Part shown: piece by piece, positions 32,341 through 39,521 of the stretch
Layout of the letters: the number at the start of each line of letters is the position of its first letter
Position numbering within the stretch: the first letter of the stretch is position 1
Assembly: GCF_013200955.2 (NCBI RefSeq)
Contig: NZ_CP053697.2
Span: 4,216,001-4,280,000 of the forward strand
DNA from: Pseudomonas campi
GTDB taxonomy: Bacteria > Pseudomonadota > Gammaproteobacteria > Pseudomonadales > Pseudomonadaceae
Reading direction: 5' to 3'
Length of the DNA: 64,000 bases
Notes under the pieces: generated by a model
Told to the model about the DNA's origin: nothing
The model's input: the letters and a program-made list of their open reading frames with translations, nothing else
Database searches by the model: none
Translations under genes and position numbers: made by a program

Positions 32341-33411
32341 ATGACCCCGACTCCTGCAAGCCATGGCCTGCACAATGACCAGCAGCGCTCCGCGCATATC
32401 CGCAGCCAGGTACTGGCCCGCGGCGCAGCATTGCGCCAGCGCTACCCCATCCTGCAACACCAGGACGCCCTCGGCGCCGGCATCCTGGCCTTTGCCCTGG
32501 CCGGCATGCTCGGCAGTGCCTGGCTCTACCTGGACGGCGCCATTGCCTGGTGGGCGTGCCTGCTGGCCAACGCCTTCTTCGCCTCGCTGACCCACGAGCT
32601 GGAGCACGACCTGATCCACTCCATGTACTTCCGCAAGCAGCGGGTGCCGCACAACCTGATGATGGCGCTGGTGTGGCTGGCGCGGCCGAGCACGATCAAC
32701 CCGTGGATCCGCCGCCACCTGCACCTCCACCACCACAAGGTGTCCGGCAGCGAGACCGACATCGAGGAGCGCGCCATCACCAACGGCGAGCCCTGGGGCC
32801 TGGCCCGCCTGCTGATGGTCGGCGACAACCTGATGTCCTCGCTGATCCGCTTGCTGCGTGCCAAGACCTGGGCGCACCGCAAGATGATCGTCAGCCGCAC
32901 GCTGATCGGCTACGCGCCGCTGGGCCTGCTCAACTGGGGCACCTGGTATGTGTTCCTCGGCTTCCACCTGCTCGACTTCGCCGCCAGCGCTGCGGGCGCG
33001 CCAATCGCCTGGTCGGCCACCACCCTGAGCCTGATGCACGGCGTGAACATCGCCGTGGTCGTACTGGTCGGGCCCAACGTGCTGCGCACCTTCTGCCTGC
33101 ACTTCATCAGCTCGAACATGCACTACTACGGCGACATCGAGGCGGGCAACGTGATCCAGCAGACCCAGGTGTTGAATGCCTGGTGGCTGTGGCCGCTGCA
33201 GGCGTTCTGCTGCAACTTCGGCAGCACCCACGGCATCCACCATTTCGTGGTCAAGGAGCCCTTCTATATCCGCCAGCTCACCGCGCCGCTGGCGCACCGG
33301 CTGATGCGCGAAGCCGGCGTGCGCTTCAACGACTTCGGCACCTTCGCCCGCGCCAACCGCTGGCAGGCGCACGAGAAGCCGACCAGCGCCACGACCCAAC
33401 AGGCCGCCTAA
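32341..33411 (+). CDS. Membrane-bound di-iron fatty acid desaturase/hydroxylase
   Basis: A 356-residue integral membrane protein of the fatty acid desaturase superfamily. The histidine boxes are HELEHDLIH (near residue 85), RRHLHLHHHK (near 125) and HGIHHF (near 300), with an additional NMHYYGD; together these bind two irons. Four or more hydrophobic segments surround them. Substrate and outcome (double bond or hydroxyl) cannot be read from the sequence. The operon also encodes a flavoprotein and a rubredoxin, an electron supply more typical of alkane hydroxylases than of ferredoxin-fed desaturases. The start is ATG at 32341, 184 bp from the divergent AraC gene. Confidence 0.88.
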   Translation: MTPTPASHGLHNDQQRSAHIRSQVLARGAALRQRYPILQHQDALGAGILAFALAGMLGSAWLYLDGAIAWWACLLANAFFASLTHELEHDLIHSMYFRKQRVPHNLMMALVWLARPSTINPWIRRHLHLHHHKVSGSETDIEERAITNGEPWGLARLLMVGDNLMSSLIRLLRAKTWAHRKMIVSRTLIGYAPLGLLNWGTWYVFLGFHLLDFAASAAGAPIAWSATTLSLMHGVNIAVVVLVGPNVLRTFCLHFISSNMHYYGDIEAGNVIQQTQVLNAWWLWPLQAFCCNFGSTHGIHHFVVKEPFYIRQLTAPLAHRLMREAGVRFNDFGTFARANRWQAHEKPTSATTQQAA

Positions 33412-33423
33412 GCCCCGCTTTAG

Positions 33424-33462
33424 TCCCCTCTCCCATTTATGGGAGAGGGCTAGGGAGAGGGT
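33424..33462. repeat. GAGAGGG palindrome
   Basis: CCCCTCTCCCATTTATGGGA followed by GAGGG, a hairpin inside the desaturase operon gap. Confidence 0.7.
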
Positions 33463-33493
33463 TGTTCTTCTATCGCCGCTCCCGGAATTGCCC

Positions 33494-34219
33494 ATGAATA
33501 TCCTGATCGTCCACGCCCACCCCGAACCGCAGTCCTTCTGCAGCGCGATGAAAGACCTCGCCGTCGCCACCCTGCAGCAGGCCGGGCACAGCGTGCAGGT
33601 CTCCGACCTCTACGCGATGAACTGGAACCCAGTGGCCAGCGCCGCCGACTTCAGCCAACGCAGCAACCCCGATTACCTGGTCTATGCCCTGGAACAACGC
33701 GAGGCGTTGAAGACTGGCAGCCTGGCACCAGACATCGCCGGTGAGCTGGACAAACTGCTCTGGGCCGACCTGCTGATCCTCAACTTCCCGCTGTTCTGGT
33801 GCTCGGTGCCAGCCATGCTCAAGGGCTGGATCGACCGCGTGCTGGTCTCCGGCGTGTGCTACGGCGGCCTGCGCTTCTACGACCGCGGCGGCCTGGCCGG
33901 CAAGCGTGCGCTGCTCAGCTTCAGCCTCGGCGGCCAGGCGCATATGTTCGCCGACGAAGACGCCGTGCATGGCGACTGGGAACCCATGCTGCGCCCCCTG
34001 CAGCGCGGCACTCTGGCCTACACCGGGCTCAGCGTGCTACCGCCGTTCGCCGCCTATCACGTGCCCTACGTCAGCGCAGATACCCGTGGGGAAATCCTCG
34101 AACAGTACGCCGACTACCTGAACAGCCTGGATGAGCTGCAGCCGCTGACCTTCCCTGCGCTCAGTCGTTTCGATCGTCACCTGCATCCGCTAAGTAATAA
34201 AGAACAGGTGCCGGCATGA
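33494..34219 (+). CDS. NAD(P)H:quinone oxidoreductase-like flavoprotein
   Basis: A 241-residue protein of the flavodoxin_2 (NQO1/KefF/MdaB) fold. MNILIVHAHPEPQSFCSAMK is the FMN/FAD-binding first strand and loop; FPLFWCSVPAMLKGWIDRVL near residue 98 and the GLAGKRALLSFSLGG segment match the family. It transfers hydride from NAD(P)H to quinone-like acceptors. The start is ATG at 33494; an upstream TTG at 33488 is less likely. Its stop overlaps the rubredoxin start (ATGA), so the two are tightly coupled, and it may be the reductase that feeds rubredoxin. Confidence 0.88.
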   Translation: MNILIVHAHPEPQSFCSAMKDLAVATLQQAGHSVQVSDLYAMNWNPVASAADFSQRSNPDYLVYALEQREALKTGSLAPDIAGELDKLLWADLLILNFPLFWCSVPAMLKGWIDRVLVSGVCYGGLRFYDRGGLAGKRALLSFSLGGQAHMFADEDAVHGDWEPMLRPLQRGTLAYTGLSVLPPFAAYHVPYVSADTRGEILEQYADYLNSLDELQPLTFPALSRFDRHLHPLSNKEQVPA

Positions 34220-34380
34220 AGACCTGGATCTGCATCATCTGCGGCCTGATCTACGATGAAGCCAGCGGCTGGCCCAACGATGGCATCCCCGCTGGCACGC
34301 CCTGGGCCGAAGTGCCAGACGACTGGCTCTGCCCCGACTGCGGGGTGAGCAAGGCCGACTTCGTCATGCAGGAACTCTGA
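34216..34380 (+). CDS. Rubredoxin
   Basis: A 54-residue iron protein. Two CxxC knuckles are clear, WICIICGLIYDEASGWP and DDWLCPDCGVSKADF, giving the four cysteines that bind a single iron; the spacing and length are those of standard AlkG-type rubredoxin. It overlaps the flavoprotein stop by 4 bp. As the last gene of the desaturase operon it is the expected electron donor to the di-iron enzyme. Confidence 0.95.
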   Translation: MKTWICIICGLIYDEASGWPNDGIPAGTPWAEVPDDWLCPDCGVSKADFVMQEL

Positions 34381-34444
34381 ACAAAAGGCCCAACGGCCCG
34401 CATGGACGCCCGCGCGACGGATGCGTATGATTGCGCCCCGCAAC

Positions 34445-34521
34445 GCACCAGTAGCTCAGCTGGATAGAGTACTGCCCTCCGAAGGCAGGGGTCGTGGGTT
34501 CGAATCCCGCCTGGTGCGCCA
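34445..34521 (+). tRNA. tRNA-Arg (anticodon CCG)
   Basis: A 77-nt tRNA with encoded CCA. The acceptor stem is GCACCAG with CTGGTGC, the D arm GCTCAGCTGGATAGAGT, the anticodon stem CTGCC/GGCAG with loop CTCCGAA giving anticodon CCG, and the T arm GTGGGTTCGAATCCCGC. It reads CGG codons. It sits at the edge of an accessory stretch, a common integration point. Confidence 0.95.
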
Positions 34522-34531
34522 TATACGAAAA

Positions 34532-34560
34532 AGCCCCTGGTTTACGCCAGGGGCTTTTTT
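34532..34560 (+). terminator. Terminator after tRNA-Arg
   Basis: AGCCCCTGG, loop TTTACG-like, CCAGGGGCT, then TTTTTT. Confidence 0.88.
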
Positions 34561-34698
34561 ATGTCTGCCGTTTGTATCCAGCCAGCATGGTGCGACAGCT
34601 TGGATGAAAATAAATCTGTCCCCTTTTTCATACCACGCCGGCTTCCTTATGCCTGTCCCTTCTTGCCGCCGCCAGGCTGGCTCGGCAGCTGGTGCAAA

Positions 34699-35040
34699 TG
34701 TCTAAAAATATCCAGCCTGCAGGATTTAGACATTCGTCTTCGCCGCCTGACTTTCCGCTAACTCATTGATTTGCCGATATTTACGGCCAGGGACAGGGCT
34801 GACCGACAATCTGCCGAATGTCTAATGGCTCGGCTAAGTCGTCTAGAGCTCTCTGTTCAGTCAAATGAGCGTTTTTTCCAACACCTTGAATTTACAGGGT
34901 TTTAGGGTTTTCCCTGACGGCGCTGGCCGCCTCAGTCAAATGGCCGGCAAATGAGATCGTGCCATGCCCATCGGGCATCCTTTGCTACGCGCAAGGCCAT
35001 CCCCGCGCAGCTGGCGGATGTCTAAAAATGTCTAAAAATC
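34699..35040. repeat. Cluster of ATGTCTAAA motifs
   Basis: The 517-bp space between the tRNA and the ATP-binding gene holds AATGTCTAAA at 34698 and its perfect inverse TTTAGACATT at 34725, AATGTCTAA at 34818, and the tandem ATGTCTAAAAATGTCTAAAA at 35019. No gene is visible. The motifs could be protein-binding sites or relics of an attachment region. Confidence 0.55.
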
Positions 35041-36682
35041 AGCCTTTAGGCATTTGCCAAAGCTTGCCCTTTGGCTCGATAACACCCTGTTTTTTCAAGG
35101 CTTGCAGCAGGTTTTTGATCTTGTGGGCCTTCTGCTGAATGGTTAAAACATCAGGCAGTTTGTCTACGAGCAGTTTGTCGATGTCGGCGCGTTTGGCCGA
35201 ACCGAATTTCTCGATCAGCTGGCAGATCAAGCGCTTGTAGTGATCATCATCGAAGCCACGGTTGAGGATGTACTGCGCCTTGTCATCGCTGTGCCGCGCC
35301 ACTTGGGCGGAGATATGGAAATTGGGCTTGCGCCCCTCAATCAGCCCCTGCGCCTTGAGGTGGCGGACCTGCCCCTCGCTCAAGGATTTGTGCTTCTGCA
35401 CCCGGTCCAGCAGGATGATGTCGTCCAGCGCCAGGTTGGGTAGCTCGGCCAGCTTGCGTGCATAGCTGATGTCCAGCACGCGCCCGGTGATGGTCACCTG
35501 CACGCGGTTCTGCTCCAACTGGTATTCCGGCAAGGGGAAGAAGCGGTTCTTCTGGATCAGGAACATCTTGCGGATGCCACTGCCGATGGTGTCGATCATG
35601 TTCAGGTTGACCATGGCATCGGTGAGGAAACGGTTGCGATAGCGGCTTTCCGGCGCATCAGCCTGGATCACTTGCTCAACCGAGCCCGGAATGAACGCGC
35701 CGGGGTTGCTGAAGCACAACTGTCCGTCCTCGAACTCCACCACCGAGACTTTGCCGCCCAGCTCGTAGTCCTGGTGGGCAATAGCATTGTTCAGTGCTTC
35801 GCGGATGATAAAAGGATCGTACTGATCGACCTCCTCAGGGAACAGCGAGCCCTCCGACATATAGCGGTATTTCAGGTTGCGAATCTTGCGGTAGAGCTCA
35901 TCGGCGCCGACCAGCAGCGGGCAGGAGAAGTGCTGGTAGTCGCGCTCCAGGCCGTCGCGGTCCTTGAGAATCCAGCTCAGGGTAGGCGACGCCGGGTTAA
36001 GCCAGTGCGCCGCCTCCGGCTTACCCAGCAGCAGAATGGCGGTACGGGTGATCTGCCCCTGGATGGTTAGCTTGGCCTTGTTGAGAAAGGTCTCATCGCT
36101 CCAGATCGGCAACTCGGCCGTCATCCGGGGATGCTTAGTGGCGTATTCGCGGCGAGCCAGGGCGATGGCCTCTGCACTCAGGTCAGCCAGGCTAGCGCCG
36201 GGGCAAATGCCCGCACTCCAGTCCTGCAGGCGGTTCTGACTGCGGATACGCTCGATTTCCTCAAGTGATAGCGGCCCGAGGGACTCGCCGTCGCGGCCAT
36301 AGTAGTGGCCGTCCCACGCCACCGGCAGACCTTGCGGGGCGGCGGGAATCTCGAACAGCAGCACCCGGCCCGCGGGATGTAGAACGGTATGAATGTCGAT
36401 AAAGGTCAGGCGCTGACTTACCTTATCGGCAACCTCTTTCTTCAGCGACTGCAGATCCTTGAAGGCCTCGCGGAACTGGCTGCCCACCACTCGCTGGTTA
36501 TCCTTTACACCAAACACCAGCCAGGCACTGTGCACACCCTTCAGGTTGGCCTCGTTGCTTAGCGCCGAGAAATAGCGACCGAGCTTGTCGAAATGGTAGG
36601 TGTTCTTGGCTTCCTTGAACTCCACCACCTCGCTCTCGCCACTGCCGGCTAGCAAACGCTGCAGTTGCTGCTGGGCATCCAT
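35039..36682 (-). CDS. AlbA_2/Schlafen-like ATP-binding protein (COG2865 type)
   Basis: A 547-residue protein. The N-terminal AlbA_2 (Schlafen AAA_4-type) domain starts ESEVVEFKEAKNTYHFDKLG; the middle HATPase_c_4 region has IIREALNNAIAHQDYELGG and QLCFSNPGAF, then TIGSGIRKMF; the C-terminus has winged-helix-like segments with LSEGQVRHLKAQGLIEGRKP and IKNLLQALKKQGVIEP. Such proteins are often annotated as RecG-related ATP-binding proteins or regulators and frequently occur inside type I restriction loci. Consistent with that, the gene starts within the stop codon of an hsdM remnant (TGATG overlap). Its GC content is lower than the core genome here. Role unknown: regulation or defence is inference. 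Confidence 0.85.
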   Translation of the reverse strand: MDAQQQLQRLLAGSGESEVVEFKEAKNTYHFDKLGRYFSALSNEANLKGVHSAWLVFGVKDNQRVVGSQFREAFKDLQSLKKEVADKVSQRLTFIDIHTVLHPAGRVLLFEIPAAPQGLPVAWDGHYYGRDGESLGPLSLEEIERIRSQNRLQDWSAGICPGASLADLSAEAIALARREYATKHPRMTAELPIWSDETFLNKAKLTIQGQITRTAILLLGKPEAAHWLNPASPTLSWILKDRDGLERDYQHFSCPLLVGADELYRKIRNLKYRYMSEGSLFPEEVDQYDPFIIREALNNAIAHQDYELGGKVSVVEFEDGQLCFSNPGAFIPGSVEQVIQADAPESRYRNRFLTDAMVNLNMIDTIGSGIRKMFLIQKNRFFPLPEYQLEQNRVQVTITGRVLDISYARKLAELPNLALDDIILLDRVQKHKSLSEGQVRHLKAQGLIEGRKPNFHISAQVARHSDDKAQYILNRGFDDDHYKRLICQLIEKFGSAKRADIDKLLVDKLPDVLTIQQKAHKIKNLLQALKKQGVIEPKGKLWQMPKG

Positions 36683-36951
36683 CAGGCCACCTCCCTATCC
36701 TGCGTACCCGGCTCCACCACGCCCGGCACTTTGATCTTGCCGGTGACGGCGCTGATGATGTCACTGAAGCCATCGAGGTATTCCTCGACGTTGCTCAGGA
36801 GGATCTGCTGATTGTAGGTGGCGGTCTTCTGCAGCCGGCTCAAGGTCCAGGTGCTGGTGTTGTAGAACACATAGCCCGAGGCGTCGCGCAGGCAGTCGTC
36901 GGCACTCGACCAGATGAAAGAAACCTGTTTGTTGTGGACCGCGTGGTTCAA
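36682..36951 (-). pseudogene. Type I restriction-modification methyltransferase (hsdM) remnant
   Basis: An 89-codon open frame whose first part, LNHAVHNKQVSFIWSSADDC, is the N-terminus of HsdM, and whose second part, FYNTSTWTLSRLQKTATYNQ then EEYLDGFSDII, is a segment normally about 60-70 residues further on. The intervening RGKYRDVILP region and the whole SAM-binding catalytic part (NPPY motif) are missing, so it is an internally deleted, truncated gene. The open frame begins at TTG 36951 and the similarity-like reading extends a little upstream (WGSGGKRFDSEYLQ) to a stop near 37003. It is joined to the AlbA_2 gene by a 1-nt stop/start overlap, which may be why a short frame was kept. Confidence 0.72.
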
Positions 36952-37093
36952 CTGCAGATACTCCGAATCAAAACGCTTGCCACCAGAGCCCCAGGGCTTT
37001 GGTTAACTCACACATGCAATAGCTAGGTGCAGCATCTTAACCAATGGAGCAGGACCGGCGATGCAATCCGTGTTTCATTGCCTCCAAATAAAA

Positions 37094-37127
37094 CGAAGGC
37101 CCCGTGGCGCAAGCCCGGGGCCTTCGG
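37094..37127 (-). terminator. Terminator after the Hint-protein operon
   Basis: CGAAGGCCCCG pairs with CGGGGCCTTCG around a 12-nt loop, followed on the minus strand by TTTTATTT. Confidence 0.8.
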
Positions 37128-37149
37128 CGTTTCTGCGTTGGCGCTTGGC

Positions 37150-39504
37150 CTAGTGCCCGGCGTCGCTGCGTTTGCCGCCTGCCTTGGCCGCCTGCTGGGC
37201 CTGGAAGGCCTGCAACTGGTTGGGCAGCTCCGCCATTACGGCCTGTACCAGGCTGTGCAGGTAGGCATCGGCCTGTGCTTGATCCCAGTGTGCCTGGCGT
37301 TGCTGCTCGCGCTCGATGGCGGCGCGGTCGAGCAGGCGCAGGTCGAGACGGCAGGTACCGGCAATGGCGCCCTGGGCGTCGCGCAGCAGGCCTTCGCAGC
37401 TACGCCAGCCGGTTTCCAGGCGCTCCGGCAGATAGATCTGCGTGCTGAGCGAGTTGCCCGCGCCATCCTGGCAGGTCAGCGTCAGTTTTTCCGCCAGTTC
37501 GCCGCTGCTCGCCAGTGGGCAATAGAGCACCTGGTCGACGTGTCGGGTAAAGGCACTGGAGGGTCGCTGGCCGCTTTCTTCCAGCTGATAGTGCTGCTCG
37601 CCGAGGCTCAGGTTGAGAGGGCCTGGGCTGTCGGCGAAGGCCTGGCCGTTGAGCAGGCTGATCCCGAACAGCGTGACTGCCAGGGTGTCGCCTGTGGCGT
37701 CGCCGGGTTCGCGCCAGCCCAGGGCCAACTGGGCCAGTAGCGATTCGCCGAGACTGCCCAGCAGTTGCTCGGTGAGCAGGTTGAGTTGCCAGTTGAACGA
37801 GCTGCCCTCGGCGCTGGCACGCAGGGCCGGGCCGGGGGGCTGGGCAAGCAGGCTGAAGAAGGCGCTGGTGGCGCTATGGATATCCACTGCTGGCGTGCTG
37901 CGCAGCAGGGCTGCCTGGGGCCGGTTGCGCGCCTGCTGCAGAGCGGTGGGCAGCAGTTGGCTGTGCAGAGTCAGCGCCAGGTGTTCGAGGATGGGCGCCA
38001 GGTTGGCCTGGGACAATGGGGCGATGTCGCTGTGCAACTCCTCGTAGAGGCTCTGCGCGAGTGCGAAGAAGCCGGGTGCGATCTCGGCGTGGGCGCCGAT
38101 ATCGGGTATTTCCGCACTGACTGCCAGATAGGTTCCGTTGCCGCCGACCAGGTAGCCGGCCATTTCCGCGCCAGGTTCCAGCAGCAGGTCATAGAGACGC
38201 TCATCGGCGCTGTCGCTGCCGGGCAGGTGTTGCACCTGGGTGACCGGATAAGGCTGCGCGCTGTGGTTGGCGATACGCAGCAGCGTGCTGCCGCTGCTCA
38301 GCGGACCGATACCCAGTACGGCCAGGCCAGGGATGCGCGCGCTCAGTTGCAGCGGGTCGATACTGGCCAGAGTGGGCTGATCCGCCTGGGGAAAGCGCAG
38401 GAAGGGGTGGGTGGCGGTGACTCCGATAGGTAGATCGTCGATGCGGTACAGCGCGCGCCCGGCCCGGAACGGCTGGGCGACCAAGGCCAGGCGCCGCGGC
38501 CCGGCGGTGGTGGCCAGTTGATCACCGGGTTGCAGGGTTTCGATTGCTCGTTCGCTGCCATCGGCCAACAGCACACCGGTGCCGGCGGCAAAGCAGCAAC
38601 CACCACCACCGCTCTCGCGGTAACCACTGCCGGGCTGGCTATTGGCGGTGAACTCGTAGGAGTTTTCCTCGTTCATGCACGAAGGCCCGTAGGCGCCGGG
38701 ATAGTACGTGCAGACCTGTGCCAGGATGCCGCCCCGTGCAGCGCCGGCGATGTCGTTCCAGTCGAGTCGGCGGCGGTTCGGGTCGCCGGTGGACATCCAG
38801 GTGTTGTAAGCAAGCCAGGTGACACCATCGACGTTGCCGGGCAGCACGACCTGCAGCGCGGCCAGGTTGTTTTTCACCACGCTGATAAGGCTGCTGATGG
38901 TGGCGGTCGGGCAGCCGAGCACGCTGAGCTTGACCCAGTGGTGCCACATCAGCCAGTCGAAGTTGGGCAGGCCAGCCTGGCTGTGATACTGCACGGCCAG
39001 GGCGTTGAGGTAGTTGTTGCTCTGCAGCTGGGTGCTGTAGGTAGCCAGCGCCTGGGCCTTGTCCGGGCAGTCGTTGTAGGCCTGGGTGAACGCCGGATAA
39101 CCCTGTTGCAGGGCCAGGCCATAGAGCGGCATGGCGCTGTTGCTGATCTGCCCGTTGCAGGCGTTTACCGCGTTGTCGATATCCCCGGACTTGAGCTGTT
39201 GGCGCAGACCCGAGGTGATGTTGTACATCGCCTGGCACAAGGCGGCGACGGCGAATCCGGACCAGAAATCATCGTTCAGGCCGGTACTGCCCGTGACGTT
39301 GCCGGTGTAGGCGGCCGGCGTGTAGCCGGGAAAGAAAATGTCGAGAAAGCTTGGCCCGGAAGATTGGGGCCACGGCTGGGTGTGTTTGCCCGGCGTGGCT
39401 CCTTCCAGACGACTGAGCAGGGCCGCCTTGGCCAGGATCCCGACCGGATTTGCGCCGATATCGGGCAGGGCGGAGAACATCGCTTCTACAGGATCATTGG
39501 ACAT
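37150..39504 (-). CDS. Large protein with internal Hint (hedgehog/intein) domain
   Basis: A 784-residue protein of unknown function. Residues 1-300 form an unfamiliar Trp/Asn/Tyr-rich region without a signal peptide. From residue 303 comes a Hint-domain opening, GGGGCCFAAGTGVLLADGSE then AIETLQPGDQL, with the candidate nucleophile Cys304 (Cys303 adjacent). GVTATHPFLRF near residue 365 is the block-B TxxH motif, and ERLYDLLLEPGAEMAGYLV near residues 430-450 resembles the last Hint strands. The His-Asn plus Cys/Ser/Thr pair needed for full intein splicing is not seen, so cleavage or hedgehog-like transfer is more likely than splicing. Residues 460-784 have no recognised domain. AGGAGG precedes the ATG; the gene follows the 1322-residue gene by 17 bp. 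Confidence 0.82.
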   Translation of the reverse strand: MSNDPVEAMFSALPDIGANPVGILAKAALLSRLEGATPGKHTQPWPQSSGPSFLDIFFPGYTPAAYTGNVTGSTGLNDDFWSGFAVAALCQAMYNITSGLRQQLKSGDIDNAVNACNGQISNSAMPLYGLALQQGYPAFTQAYNDCPDKAQALATYSTQLQSNNYLNALAVQYHSQAGLPNFDWLMWHHWVKLSVLGCPTATISSLISVVKNNLAALQVVLPGNVDGVTWLAYNTWMSTGDPNRRRLDWNDIAGAARGGILAQVCTYYPGAYGPSCMNEENSYEFTANSQPGSGYRESGGGGCCFAAGTGVLLADGSERAIETLQPGDQLATTAGPRRLALVAQPFRAGRALYRIDDLPIGVTATHPFLRFPQADQPTLASIDPLQLSARIPGLAVLGIGPLSSGSTLLRIANHSAQPYPVTQVQHLPGSDSADERLYDLLLEPGAEMAGYLVGGNGTYLAVSAEIPDIGAHAEIAPGFFALAQSLYEELHSDIAPLSQANLAPILEHLALTLHSQLLPTALQQARNRPQAALLRSTPAVDIHSATSAFFSLLAQPPGPALRASAEGSSFNWQLNLLTEQLLGSLGESLLAQLALGWREPGDATGDTLAVTLFGISLLNGQAFADSPGPLNLSLGEQHYQLEESGQRPSSAFTRHVDQVLYCPLASSGELAEKLTLTCQDGAGNSLSTQIYLPERLETGWRSCEGLLRDAQGAIAGTCRLDLRLLDRAAIEREQQRQAHWDQAQADAYLHSLVQAVMAELPNQLQAFQAQQAAKAGGKRSDAGH

Positions 39505-39521
39505 GGTGGCGGCCCTCCTGG

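Noticed and set aside
34421..34705. A 94-codon frame over the tRNA
   Set aside because: It reads the tRNA-Arg gene and its terminator in translation.
37150..39504. Interpretation of the Hint domain as a splicing intein
   Set aside because: No terminal His-Asn followed by Cys, Ser or Thr is visible after the last Hint-like strand, no homing endonuclease is inserted, and the flanks do not form a recognisable host protein.
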